Below, one piece after another: positions 54,758 through 61,877 of a DNA stretch of 64,000 nt. The notes beneath the pieces are model-generated. The model had not been told where the DNA came from. It worked only from the letters and a program-made list of their open reading frames with translations, and searched no databases. Location: positions 170,510 through 234,509 of the forward strand of contig NZ_JAMXBF010000014.1 of assembly GCF_023823685.1 (NCBI RefSeq). Reading direction: 5' to 3'. The first letter of the stretch is position 1. The number at the start of each line of letters is the position of its first letter. Origin of the DNA: Pseudomonas subflava. Its GTDB lineage: Bacteria > Pseudomonadota > Gammaproteobacteria > Pseudomonadales > Pseudomonadaceae. A program made the translations under genes and the position numbers.

Positions 54758-55999
54758 TCAGCCGCGCGGCGCGTTGCTGGATTTGGCTTGTTGTTCGGCC
54801 ACGCGCGGGGCGTCGCGGCCATCCACGGCCTGGCGCAGGCGCGCCAGCTGGGCGAGGGTGGCCTCGTCGGCCATCGGTACGGACTGCGGGTCAACGGTGG
54901 CACCGGGCATGGCGCGCTGCAGGCCGTTGACCACGATCTTCTCGCCCTTGGAAAGGCCGCTGCGGACGATGCGCAGGCCTTCCAGCTTCGGGCCCAGTTC
55001 GATGGCGCGGTAGTTCACGGTGTTGTTGTCGCCGAGCACCAGGACGAACTTCTTGCCCAGGTCGGTACCGACCGCTTCGTCCTTGATCAGCGCGGCCGGG
55101 TAGGTGCCGCTGCCGACCAGCTTGAGGCGGGCGTAGAGGCCGGGGATGAAGCGGCCGTCCTGGTTGTCGAACACCGCGCGACCGCGGATGGTGCCGGTGC
55201 GCGGATTGACCTGGTTGTCGAGGAAGTCCAGCTGCCCCTCGTGCGGGTGGCCGCTCTCGCTGGACAGGCCAAGGTAGACCGGGCTGGCGCCGCGAGCATC
55301 GCTGCCGGCCTTGCGCGCCAGTTCGATGTACTTGAGGAACACGCGCTCGTCGGCGTCGAAGTAGGCGTACACCTTGTCGGTGGAGACAACGGTGGTCAGC
55401 AGCGACTGGCCGGCGCCGACCAGGTTGCCTTCGGTGATCTCGGCGCGGCTGACGCGGCCGTCGATTGGCGAGGTGATGCGGGTGAAGCTGAGGTTGAGCT
55501 GGGCGTTGTCCAGTTCGGCCTGGGTCGCGGCGACCGCGGCCTGAGCCTCGGTGGCGGCGCTGGCGCGGGCATCGGCCAGCTCGGCGGAGATCGCGTTGCT
55601 CTGGCGCAGGCGCTCGCCACGACGGGCCTCGCTGGCGGCGCGGGTCTGGTTGGCGCGGGCCTGTTGCAGCTGGGCCTGCAGACGCTTGACCTCGGCCTCG
55701 AAGGGGCGCGGGTCGATCTGGAACAGCAGGTCGCCTTTCTTGACCAGACTGCCTTCGTCGAAGGCGACGCGGTCGATGTAGCCGGAGACGCGCGGACGGA
55801 CTTCGACCGACTCAGGCGCTTCCAGGCGGCCGGTGAACTCGTCCCATTCGTTGATCGGTTGTTCGATGACCTCGGCGATGCTGACCTTGGCGGCCGGCAT
55901 CTGCTGGCCGGTTTCCTCGCTCTTGCCGCAGGCGCTGAGCACCAGGGCCGCGGCGATGGCCAGAGGGAAGCGCCAGGAGAGATTGCGTGACTGTTCCAT
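54758..55999 (-). CDS. mexE: RND efflux periplasmic adaptor MexE
   Basis: This 413-residue membrane-fusion lipoprotein has a lipobox (LVLSAC, Cys25) and lipoyl halves VRPRVSGYIDRVAFDEGSLVKKGDLLF (first part) and ITSPIDGRVSRAEITEGNLV around a coiled-coil hairpin (about 105-165). It bridges MexF and OprN. A GGAG site precedes ATG 55999. The gap to mexT contains a MexT-box-like element. Confidence 0.95.
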   Translation of the reverse strand: MEQSRNLSWRFPLAIAAALVLSACGKSEETGQQMPAAKVSIAEVIEQPINEWDEFTGRLEAPESVEVRPRVSGYIDRVAFDEGSLVKKGDLLFQIDPRPFEAEVKRLQAQLQQARANQTRAASEARRGERLRQSNAISAELADARASAATEAQAAVAATQAELDNAQLNLSFTRITSPIDGRVSRAEITEGNLVGAGQSLLTTVVSTDKVYAYFDADERVFLKYIELARKAGSDARGASPVYLGLSSESGHPHEGQLDFLDNQVNPRTGTIRGRAVFDNQDGRFIPGLYARLKLVGSGTYPAALIKDEAVGTDLGKKFVLVLGDNNTVNYRAIELGPKLEGLRIVRSGLSKGEKIVVNGLQRAMPGATVDPQSVPMADEATLAQLARLRQAVDGRDAPRVAEQQAKSSNAPRG

Positions 56000-56076
56000 G
56001 TATGACTCCGCCAGTCGGATTTGAAGATGGGCGGAGTCTGCGCGGCGGAGTTTGAAGGCACGAATCGAAAGATCCG

Positions 56077-56100
56077 AAAATGACTATCATCCGGAATGAT
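56077..56100 (-). promoter_or_regulatory. Candidate MexT box before mexE
   Basis: On the reverse strand ATCA-N5-GATGAT-N4-ATTTT follows the spacing of the MexT consensus ATCA-N5-GTCGAT-N4-ACYAT, with a perfect ATCAT-N5-ATGAT inverted repeat at 56086-56100. It ends about 80 bases ahead of mexE. Confidence 0.55.
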
Positions 56101-56157
56101 GATTCGCTCGCTCGCGTTAATAGTTCCTGCGGCGCCCGTGCCAGAGCGCTGGGTGGA

Positions 56158-57075
56158 TCAGCCCAGGCTGTCCGGATCGCCGCAGAACATCTGGATGCGC
56201 GAGCGCAGCCAGCGCTCGGCGGGGTCATTGTCCTGAGCGCCGCGCCAGACCATGTGCAGCTCGAAGGTGGGGCCGTCGAACGGCAGCTTCTCGGCGCGCA
56301 GGCCGCCGGCGGCGGTGAGGGCGGCGGCGGTGTAGTCCGGCACGGTGGCGAGCAGGTCGGTTTCCGCAAGAAGGGCGCCGAGGCCGTTGAACTGCGGCAC
56401 ACCCAGCACCACGCGGCGCTTGCGTCCGAGCTTCTCCAGTTCCTCGTCGATGAAGCCGATCAGGTCGCCGGCGAACGACACCAGGGCATGCGGCCTGGTG
56501 CTGAAGTCGTCGAGGCTGAGGCTGCCGGGCACGCTGTCGGCACGCAGCACGCGCGAGCCGCCGCGGCGGATCACCTTGCGCTTGGCGTTGGCCGGCAGCT
56601 CCTCGGTGTAGGCGACGCCCACGGAGATCTCGCCGGAGGCCAGCAGGTTGGGCATCAGCAGGTAGTTGGCGCGGCGCACCACCAGCGACACACCGGGCGC
56701 CTCGGCACGCAGGCGGCGCAACAGCAGCGGCAGCAGGGCGAACTCGACGTCATCGGACAGACCGATGCGGAACACCGCATTGCTGGTGGCGGGGTCGAAG
56801 TCGGTGGCGCGGCTGACGGCGGTGGAGATGGAGTCCAGCGCCGGGGAGAGCAGGGCGAAGATCTCGTTGGCCCGCGCCGTCGGTTCCATGGTGCGGCCGG
56901 TGCGCACGAACAGCGGGTCGTCGAACAGGCTACGCAGGCGGGCGAGGGCGGCACTGATGGCGGGCTGGCCGAGGAACAGCTTTTCCGCCGCGCGTGTCAC
57001 GCTGCGTTCGTGCATCAGCGTCTCGAACACGATCAGCAGGTTCAGGTCGACACGGCGCAGGTCGTTGCGGTTCAT
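56158..57075 (-). CDS. mexT: LysR-type activator MexT
   Basis: This 305-residue LysR protein starts MNRNDLRRVDLNLLIVFETL with helix-turn-helix HERSVTRAAEKLFLGQPAISAALARLR (in parts). Its effector domain includes RIGLSDDVEFALLP and RRANYLLMPNLLASGEISVG. It activates mexEF-oprN and mexS in P. aeruginosa. The frame is intact here; some PAO1 stocks carry an inactivating insertion in mexT. ATG 57075 is chosen over a start three codons upstream by analogy and ribosome site. Confidence 0.95.
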   Translation of the reverse strand: MNRNDLRRVDLNLLIVFETLMHERSVTRAAEKLFLGQPAISAALARLRSLFDDPLFVRTGRTMEPTARANEIFALLSPALDSISTAVSRATDFDPATSNAVFRIGLSDDVEFALLPLLLRRLRAEAPGVSLVVRRANYLLMPNLLASGEISVGVAYTEELPANAKRKVIRRGGSRVLRADSVPGSLSLDDFSTRPHALVSFAGDLIGFIDEELEKLGRKRRVVLGVPQFNGLGALLAETDLLATVPDYTAAALTAAGGLRAEKLPFDGPTFELHMVWRGAQDNDPAERWLRSRIQMFCGDPDSLG

Positions 57076-57174
57076 CGTGCTCATCCATGTTGGGTGTGTG
57101 AAAGGTGCGTCCGTGGCAAGATAACGTCAAGAGCGAGGTTGGCCGTTTCGTCAGCCATGAGCCTCGGCACCCCG

Positions 57175-57198
57175 ATCATCCACATTTATGGTGACTAT
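57175..57198 (+). promoter_or_regulatory. Candidate MexT box before mexS
   Basis: ATCA-TCCAC-ATTTAT-GGTG-ACTAT fits the MexT pattern ATCA-N5-GTCGAT-N4-ACYAT at both outer elements and at exact spacing; the centre is weaker. It points towards mexS, 75 bases ahead of its start. Confidence 0.5.
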
Positions 57199-57272
57199 CA
57201 ATGTGCGCGGGTGGTGTCGATGGATAAGCCCGTATAGAGTCCGGGGCCATAGAGTCCACGGCGAGGTGTGTG

Positions 57273-58295
57273 ATGTCCCGCATGATCCGCTTCCACCAGT
57301 TCGGCGATGCCAATGTGCTGCGTCTGGAGGATTTGCCCACCCCGAAACCCGGCCACGGCGAAGTGCTGGTGCGTAACCAGGCGCTCGGCGTCGGCTGGCG
57401 CGATGTGCTGTGGCGCCAGAGCCTGTCTCCGGACGAAACCGCCCGGCTGCCGGCCGGCGTCGGCTTCGAGCTGGCCGGCGTGGTCGAGGCCGTCGGCCCC
57501 GGTGTCGAGGACCTCGCGCCCGGCATGGCCGTCGCCAGTTTTCCGGCCTTCAGCTCCAACCAGTACCCGGCCTGGGGTGATCTGGTGCTGATGCCGCGCC
57601 GCGCACTGACCCGTTATCCCGATGTGCTCACGCCGGCCGAGGCGGCGGTGCACTACACCCCCTACCTGCTGGCGTACTTCGCCCTGGTCGACCTGGCCGA
57701 TGTGCAGCCGGGCCAGCGCGTACTGATCACCGAGGCCTCCCATTGCCTGGCACCCCAGGCGGTGCAGATGGCCAAGGCGCTCGGCGCCGAGGTCATCGCC
57801 TCCACCAGCGACGGCAGCACCCGCGCCTATCTGCGCGAGCTGGGCGCCGACAAGGTGATCGATACCGAGGAACAGGACCTGGTCCTGGAGGTGGAACGCT
57901 TCACCGACGGCAAGGGCGTCGAAGTCGTGCTGGACCAGTGCGCCGGCCCGCAGATGAAGTTGCTCGGCGACGTCGCCGCGACCCGCGGCAAGCTGATCAT
58001 CTATGGGGTGAACGGTGGCAACGACGCGGCGTTCCCGGCCTGCGCGGCGTTCAAGAAGCACCTGCAGTTCTTCCGCCACTGCGTGCTGGACTTCACCGGC
58101 CAGCCGGACCTGGGCCTGCAGCGCAACGAGGAGGCGGTGCAGAAGGCGCTGGTGCGGATCAACCAGATGACGGCTGATCGCCTGCTTAAGCCGACCATCT
58201 CGAAGAGCTTCGCCTTCGAGGATTTCGTCGCCGCCAACGAGTTCATGGAGACCTGCCCGTCCGGCGGGCGCGTGGTAATGACGCTGGAGCCGTAA
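57273..58295 (+). CDS. mexS: MexS, quinone-oxidoreductase-like MDR protein
   Basis: This 340-residue zinc-independent MDR-family oxidoreductase has an N-terminal GroES-like domain (GEVLVRNQALGVGWRDVLWR, VGFELAGVVEAVG) and a Rossmann domain (VLITEASHCLAPQAVQMAKALGAEVIAS in parts, FTDGKGVEVVLDQCAGP). In P. aeruginosa the homologue lies beside mexT, and its loss induces MexEF-OprN, probably through electrophile stress. ATG 57273 follows GAGG. It is divergent from mexT. Confidence 0.94.
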   Translation: MSRMIRFHQFGDANVLRLEDLPTPKPGHGEVLVRNQALGVGWRDVLWRQSLSPDETARLPAGVGFELAGVVEAVGPGVEDLAPGMAVASFPAFSSNQYPAWGDLVLMPRRALTRYPDVLTPAEAAVHYTPYLLAYFALVDLADVQPGQRVLITEASHCLAPQAVQMAKALGAEVIASTSDGSTRAYLRELGADKVIDTEEQDLVLEVERFTDGKGVEVVLDQCAGPQMKLLGDVAATRGKLIIYGVNGGNDAAFPACAAFKKHLQFFRHCVLDFTGQPDLGLQRNEEAVQKALVRINQMTADRLLKPTISKSFAFEDFVAANEFMETCPSGGRVVMTLEP

Positions 58296-58313
58296 CGGCT
58301 CGATCATGCTGGC

Positions 58314-58341
58314 AAAATGCCGCCTTCGGGCGGCATTTTTT
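58314..58341. terminator. Intrinsic terminator after mexS
   Basis: AAAATGCCGCC, loop TTCG and GGCGGCATTTTTT form a strong hairpin 19 bases after the mexS stop. Confidence 0.95.
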
Positions 58342-58376
58342 ATGGCGTGGAAAAAGTCGCTGCCGACGCTTGAATT

Positions 58377-58395
58377 GATAAGGATTATCATTAAG
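58377..58395. promoter_or_regulatory. Fur box
   Basis: GATAAGGATTATCATTAAG matches the 19-base Fur consensus GATAATGATAATCATTATC at 15 positions by eye. It lies 33 bases upstream of the ECF sigma start, so iron repression of the sigma factor is expected. Confidence 0.88.
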
Positions 58396-58427
58396 ATGCG
58401 CCTCACAACACAGCCGAGGATCGGGCT

Positions 58428-58985
58428 ATGGGAGTGCTTCAGAGTTGGGGCGAGCCTGGCGGTACGCCAGTACGCTTGAGCAGGGATGCCGGGCTGGAGA
58501 GCCTGTACGCCGGCCACCGGCGGGTGCTGATCGATGCCGCCCAAGGCGTGCTCGGATGCCGTGCGCGGGCCGAGGACGTGGTGCACGACGCCTTCCTCAA
58601 GCTCTGGGAGAGCGGCGACCGCCACGCCATCGAAGATCCCCTGCGCTACCTGTTCCGTATGGTGCGCAACCTGTCCATCGACCGCCTGCGTCGGCAGATT
58701 CTCGAGGGCCGTTACAGCGCCGACGATGAATTGCTCGACGAGCTGCCAGCGCCGCAGTCCGGCCCCGAGCAACGCGCCATCGGCCAACTCGAGTGGCAGC
58801 GCCTTCAGCACGCCCTCGGCGAACTGCCCGAGCGCACCCGCACCGTGTTCACCATGAGCCAGCTGGAAGGCTACAGTCAGCGGGAGGTGGCCAGCCATCT
58901 CAGCGCCTCGCCGACCTTGGTGCATTTCCTCCTGCGTGACGCCCTGAGTCACTGCCGCAGCCGCCTCCAACCCGAGGCGGCCTGA
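58428..58985 (+). CDS. PvdS-like ECF sigma factor (iron starvation)
   Basis: This 185-residue ECF sigma factor has region 2 (GCRARAEDVVHDAFLKLWE, LRYLFRMVRNLSIDRLRRQ) and region 4 (LPERTRTVFTMSQLEGYSQREVASHL, SPTLVHFLLRDALSHCRSRL). The final stretch closely resembles PvdS and related siderophore sigma factors. A Fur box lies in its promoter, and peptide-export and NRPS genes follow, so it probably switches on that biosynthetic cluster under iron limitation. No anti-sigma or TonB receptor gene follows it, unlike FecI-type systems. Confidence 0.9.
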   Translation: MGVLQSWGEPGGTPVRLSRDAGLESLYAGHRRVLIDAAQGVLGCRARAEDVVHDAFLKLWESGDRHAIEDPLRYLFRMVRNLSIDRLRRQILEGRYSADDELLDELPAPQSGPEQRAIGQLEWQRLQHALGELPERTRTVFTMSQLEGYSQREVASHLSASPTLVHFLLRDALSHCRSRLQPEAA

Positions 58986-59007
58986 TTCCCGCCGTTCTGG
59001 ACCCGCC

Positions 59008-60678
59008 ATGAAACTGCTCAAGCTGCTGTTCCGCGATAACCGCCTGCCGCTCTCCGGCATCGTCCTGCTGAGCCTGTGCAGCGCGGTGCTCAGCGTCGGC
59101 GTGATCGCCTTCATCAACCTCAAGCTGATCCGCCTGGAAGGCGAGCTGGCGACCACGCTGTTCAGCTTCCTCGGCCTGCTGGCGCTGCTATTGGTCTGTT
59201 CAGGAGCGGGGCAGGTGGCGCTGCACACCCTCGGCCACCGCTTCGTCTACCGCCTGCGCCGCAGCCTGGTGCGCCGCGTGCTGGACACCGACATCGAGCG
59301 CCTCGAGCAGATCGGCGGCGCGCGCATCCTCGCCAGCCTGTCCAGCGACATCCGCAACATCACCATCGCCTTCGTCTATATGCCGGAGCTGACCTACGGT
59401 TTGATCCTCAGCATCGCCGCATTCAGCTATCTGGCCTGGCTTTCGCCGGCACTGTTCGGCGTCACCGCCGGCTGGCTGGGGCTGACCCTGCTGGTGGGCT
59501 GGTTCTTCGTCGGCAAGGTCAACCACCACATTCGCCTGCTGCGCGAGGCTGAAGACCACCTGTACCAGGACTACCAGGCGATCATCGACGGCCGCAAGGA
59601 GCTGGCGCTCAACCGCGACCGCGCGCGCCTGCTCTACGACGAGGAGTTCGACCGCGACGCCCGCGCCTACCGCGACAACGTCACCCGCGCCGACATCTTC
59701 AACGGTCTCGCCGGTAACTGGGCCAACGCCATGGTGCTGGGCAGCATCGGCCTGGTGTTCTTCTGCGCCAGCGGCCTGGGCTGGGCCTCCGGCGAGGTCG
59801 CCGCCACCTTCGCCCTGACCGTGCTGTTCCTGCGTGCGCCGATGGTCGCCACTGTCGCCGCGCTGCCCAGCCTGCTGGCCGCGCGTATCTCGCTGGACAA
59901 GCTGGAGTCTCTGGAGCTGGCGCCGGAAACCGCCGAGATCGTGCCGACTCAACGCTTGGGCGACTGGCAGAGCCTGCGCCTGGACGGCGTCGAGTACCGC
60001 TATCCGGGCGAGGGCGACGAGGCCGGCTTCGACGTCGGCCCCATCGACCTTGAGCTGCGCCGCGGCGAACTGGTGTTCCTGGTCGGAGGCAACGGCAGCG
60101 GCAAGTCGACGCTGGCGCGCCTGCTCACCGGCCTGCATCGCCCGGCTGCAGGCGATATCCGCCTCGACGGCCGTGCCGTGCAGCCCCACGAGTGGCAGGC
60201 CTACCGCCAGCTCTTCGCCAGCGTGTACACCGACTTCCATCTGTTCGCCCGTCTGCTCGGCCCGGCCGGTGCCGAAGTCGACGAGTCGTTGGTGGGGCAA
60301 TGGCTGGACCGCCTGCGCCTGCGCCACAAGGTGCGCTTCGCCAAGGGCCGCCTGGCCGATACGCGCTTCTCCCAGGGCCAGCGCAAGCGCCTGGCGCTGA
60401 TGCTGGCGATGCTCGAGGACCGGGACATTCTGATCCTCGACGAATGGGCCGCCGACCAAGACCCGCTGTTCCGTCGCCTGTTTTACCGCGAGCTGTTGCC
60501 GCAGCTGAAGGCGGCCGGCAAGACCGTGCTCGCCATCACCCACGATGACCATTACTTCGACCAGGCCGATCGCCTGCTGAAGATGGACGGTGGTCGCCTC
60601 TCCGAGCTCACCGGCGAGGCCCGCGACCGCGCCACGCAGGATGCCGTGCGTGAAATCGGCGGTTCCATCCCGGCCTGA
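59008..60678 (+). CDS. Cyclic-peptide-type ABC exporter, PvdE-like
   Basis: This 556-residue half-transporter has an N-terminal six-helix membrane domain (about 1-310) and a nucleotide-binding domain with Walker A VGGNGSGKSTLARLL, signature FSQGQRKRLAL in place of LSGGQ, and Walker B DILILDEWAADQDP. The altered signature and DEWAADQDP are typical of the PvdE/SyrD group, which moves siderophore or lipopeptide precursors to the periplasm. It lies 22 bases after the sigma gene, so co-transcription from the Fur-controlled promoter is likely. Confidence 0.92.
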   Translation: MKLLKLLFRDNRLPLSGIVLLSLCSAVLSVGVIAFINLKLIRLEGELATTLFSFLGLLALLLVCSGAGQVALHTLGHRFVYRLRRSLVRRVLDTDIERLEQIGGARILASLSSDIRNITIAFVYMPELTYGLILSIAAFSYLAWLSPALFGVTAGWLGLTLLVGWFFVGKVNHHIRLLREAEDHLYQDYQAIIDGRKELALNRDRARLLYDEEFDRDARAYRDNVTRADIFNGLAGNWANAMVLGSIGLVFFCASGLGWASGEVAATFALTVLFLRAPMVATVAALPSLLAARISLDKLESLELAPETAEIVPTQRLGDWQSLRLDGVEYRYPGEGDEAGFDVGPIDLELRRGELVFLVGGNGSGKSTLARLLTGLHRPAAGDIRLDGRAVQPHEWQAYRQLFASVYTDFHLFARLLGPAGAEVDESLVGQWLDRLRLRHKVRFAKGRLADTRFSQGQRKRLALMLAMLEDRDILILDEWAADQDPLFRRLFYRELLPQLKAAGKTVLAITHDDHYFDQADRLLKMDGGRLSELTGEARDRATQDAVREIGGSIPA

Positions 60679-60694
60679 TTTCACGTTATGGCAT

Positions 60695-60745
60695 GGGCTT
60701 TGGGATTGCTCATTAGTCGCTCGTAAACCGAGCGTCCCAAGGCCC
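60695..60745. other. Large imperfect hairpin ahead of mbtH gene
   Basis: The outer arms GGGCTTTGGGA and TCCCAAGGCCC pair apart from one wobble, and an inner stem CGCTCG-TAAAC-CGAGCG closes the loop. It lies in the 247-base gap after the ABC exporter. It has no T-run, so it may be a leader or processing structure, or a weak terminator. Confidence 0.5.
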
Positions 60746-60860
60746 TTCGTTCGCTAGCTGCCAGCCGGGGATGGCTGGTGGTTGCTCTGTTTCTCCAATG
60801 GCGAGGTCAAGGGCAGGCTCTCGAGTCCTGCCGGGCACCGTCACGTCTGCGCAATCGAAT

Positions 60861-60886
60861 TAAATGCAAATTATTCGCAGCTTCGT
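60861..60886 (+). promoter_or_regulatory. Possible PvdS-type promoter
   Basis: TAAAT at 60861 and CGT at 60884 lie in an AT-rich island 40-65 bases ahead of the MbtH gene. The PvdS (iron-starvation) box is TAAAT-N16/17-CGT, while the spacer here is 18, so the call is tentative. Confidence 0.35.
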
Positions 60887-60925
60887 CCGTCTTTAAAGCG
60901 TGCCACTTTTCACGAGGGATACCCC

Positions 60926-61129
60926 ATGAGCCTGGACAACCCGGAAACCACCTTTCTGGTCGTGGTCAACGACGAGCAGCAGTACGCCATCTGGCCCGCC
61001 TACAAGGCCGTTCCGGCCGGCTGGCGCGAGGAAGGCGTACGCGGCGACAAGCCGACCTGTCTGGCGCATATCGCCAGTGTCTGGACCGACATGCGCCCGC
61101 GTAGCTTGCGCGAGGCCATGGACGCCTGA
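60926..61129 (+). CDS. MbtH-like protein
   Basis: This is a 67-residue protein with the MbtH pattern: NDEQQYAIWP, PAGWREEG, and WTDMRPRSL. These small proteins bind and activate adenylation domains of NRPSs. GAGGG precedes ATG 60926. Its stop codon shares a base with the next gene's ATG (TGATG), so the two are coupled. Confidence 0.95.
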   Translation: MSLDNPETTFLVVVNDEQQYAIWPAYKAVPAGWREEGVRGDKPTCLAHIASVWTDMRPRSLREAMDA

Positions 61130-61854
61130 TGCAGCTGTTCTGCCTGGCTCATGCCGGCGCCAGCGCCATGCCTTATGCACGCTGGCGTAAGCGCCTGCCG
61201 CGTTGGCTGGAAGTCTGCCCGCTGGAGTTGCCAGGTCGCGGCGCCCGCGAGGGCGAGCCGCTGTGCCAGGAAATGCCGGCGCTGCTGGCCGATCTCAAGC
61301 AGGCCTGGCGGCGCGAGTGCAACGGTCCGTACCTGCTATGGGGCCACAGCCTGGGCGCCATGCTCGCCTTTGAGCTGGCCCAGGCACTGATCGCCGACGG
61401 GCATGAGGCGCCGCTGGCGCTGTTCGCCTCGGCGTCCCGCGCGCCATCCCGACGCCTGCAGGCGCCACGCATGACCTCGCGCAGCGACGGTGAACTGTTC
61501 GCCGGCCTGGACGGTTTCGCCCGCCTGCCGCGCGAGTTGCTGGCCGACCCGCTGTTCCGCCGCGAACTGTTGCCGGTGCTGCGCAGCGACTTCGCCCTGG
61601 CCGAGAGCTACCGCTACCAGCGCCGCGCACCCTTGCCCTGCGCCCTGCACGTGCTCGGCGCACGCCGCGACTGCCTGAGCGAGGATGACCTGCATGCCTG
61701 GCGCCGCGAGACCCGCGGCCCTTTCACCCTGGAATGGCTGGATGGCGATCACGCCTATCTGCGCCCCCAGGAAGACGAACTGCTGTCCCTGATCGAATTC
61801 CATGCCACGCGCCTGCTGCGGCGCGAGGCGGCCGGCATGCCCCTGGGCGCCTAG
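61129..61854 (+). CDS. Type II (editing) thioesterase of NRPS cluster
   Basis: This 241-residue alpha/beta hydrolase of the GrsT/PvdG group starts QLFCLAHAGASAMPYARWR. The nucleophile is Ser74 in LLWGHSLGAMLAFELA and the late His is in LDGDHAYLRP. Such enzymes clear misloaded groups from carrier domains. It lies between mbtH and the NRPS gene, which starts 24 bases downstream. Confidence 0.93.
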   Translation: MQLFCLAHAGASAMPYARWRKRLPRWLEVCPLELPGRGAREGEPLCQEMPALLADLKQAWRRECNGPYLLWGHSLGAMLAFELAQALIADGHEAPLALFASASRAPSRRLQAPRMTSRSDGELFAGLDGFARLPRELLADPLFRRELLPVLRSDFALAESYRYQRRAPLPCALHVLGARRDCLSEDDLHAWRRETRGPFTLEWLDGDHAYLRPQEDELLSLIEFHATRLLRREAAGMPLGA

Positions 61855-61877
61855 GCCACTCTTTGCGAGGTGCTGAG

